Source: UBA5760 sp964649385
Lineage (GTDB): Bacteria > Chloroflexota > Dehalococcoidia > Dehalococcoidales > UBA5760
Assembly (NCBI GenBank): GCA_964649385.1
Contig: CAZYRA010000065.1
Location: 1 to 6,705 of the forward strand
Reading direction: 5' to 3'
DNA: 6,705 bases
The notes under the pieces are model-generated. The model searched no databases. It worked only from the letters and a program-made list of their open reading frames with translations, and was not told the DNA's origin. The position numbers and the translations under genes were made by a program. This document shows positions 6,659 to 6,705 of this stretch, in pieces; the first letter of the stretch is position 1, and every line of letters starts with the position of its first letter.

Positions 6659-6705
6659 ATCTCTTATCCGGTTCTAGCCGCACCGCCCGAGTAATAAGGC
6701 CACGC

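Larger units (their letters stand above)
6479..6705. other. Leader region upstream of the exporter operon, no intact gene seen
   Basis: This stretch to the window edge is more AT-rich than the flanking genes. It contains the weak promoter described separately and a 24-codon frame on the - strand (6584-6658). A second - strand frame is open from the window edge to a TGA at 6636-6638 and gives 22 residues (ending RYANAESR). It could be the 3' end of a gene beyond the window, but it is too short to assign. I see no tRNA, repeat array or operator-like palindrome here. Confidence 0.4.

Overview
The window holds two convergent gene blocks with a short gap between them near 3031-3111. On the + strand is a vitamin B12-dependent methylmalonyl-CoA cassette: the 3' part of meaB (cut by the window edge), the catalytic subunit of a split methylmalonyl-CoA mutase, its separate cobalamin-binding subunit, and methylmalonyl-CoA epimerase. 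On the - strand is a three-gene, MacAB/YknXYZ-type ABC export operon read in the order adaptor, ATPase, permease, with both junctions overlapping as ATGA.

Organism: the DNA has moderate GC content and is densely coded, with tight operons and strong Shine-Dalgarno sites. The mutase is a two-polypeptide enzyme with a small stand-alone B12 subunit, as in archaea and several anaerobic bacterial lineages. The exporter has an N-terminally anchored adaptor and no outer-membrane partner in view, which fits a single-membrane cell. My best guess is an uncultured Chloroflexota (Dehalococcoidia-like) bacterium. This is inference from gene style and recalled sequence similarity, not a demonstrated placement.

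How the genes work together: the epimerase interconverts (S)- and (R)-methylmalonyl-CoA, the mutase pair interconverts (R)-methylmalonyl-CoA and succinyl-CoA with adenosylcobalamin, and MeaB is the GTPase that guards cofactor loading and reactivation of the mutase. Together they link propionyl-CoA and succinyl-CoA metabolism in either direction. The exporter has no obvious metabolic link to this cassette and is probably an adjacent, independent operon for extrusion of a peptide, lipid or drug-like substrate.

Right edge (6479-6705): a leader region with a weak candidate promoter for the exporter, plus a very short reading frame that may be a decayed gene remnant. I see no RNA gene, insertion sequence, CRISPR array or riboswitch. 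The window is mostly well-understood families. The points worth a second look are the mutase's altered substrate-pocket residues, the short C-terminus of MeaB, and a Gln/Glu-rich helical insertion inside the adaptor's beta-barrel region.
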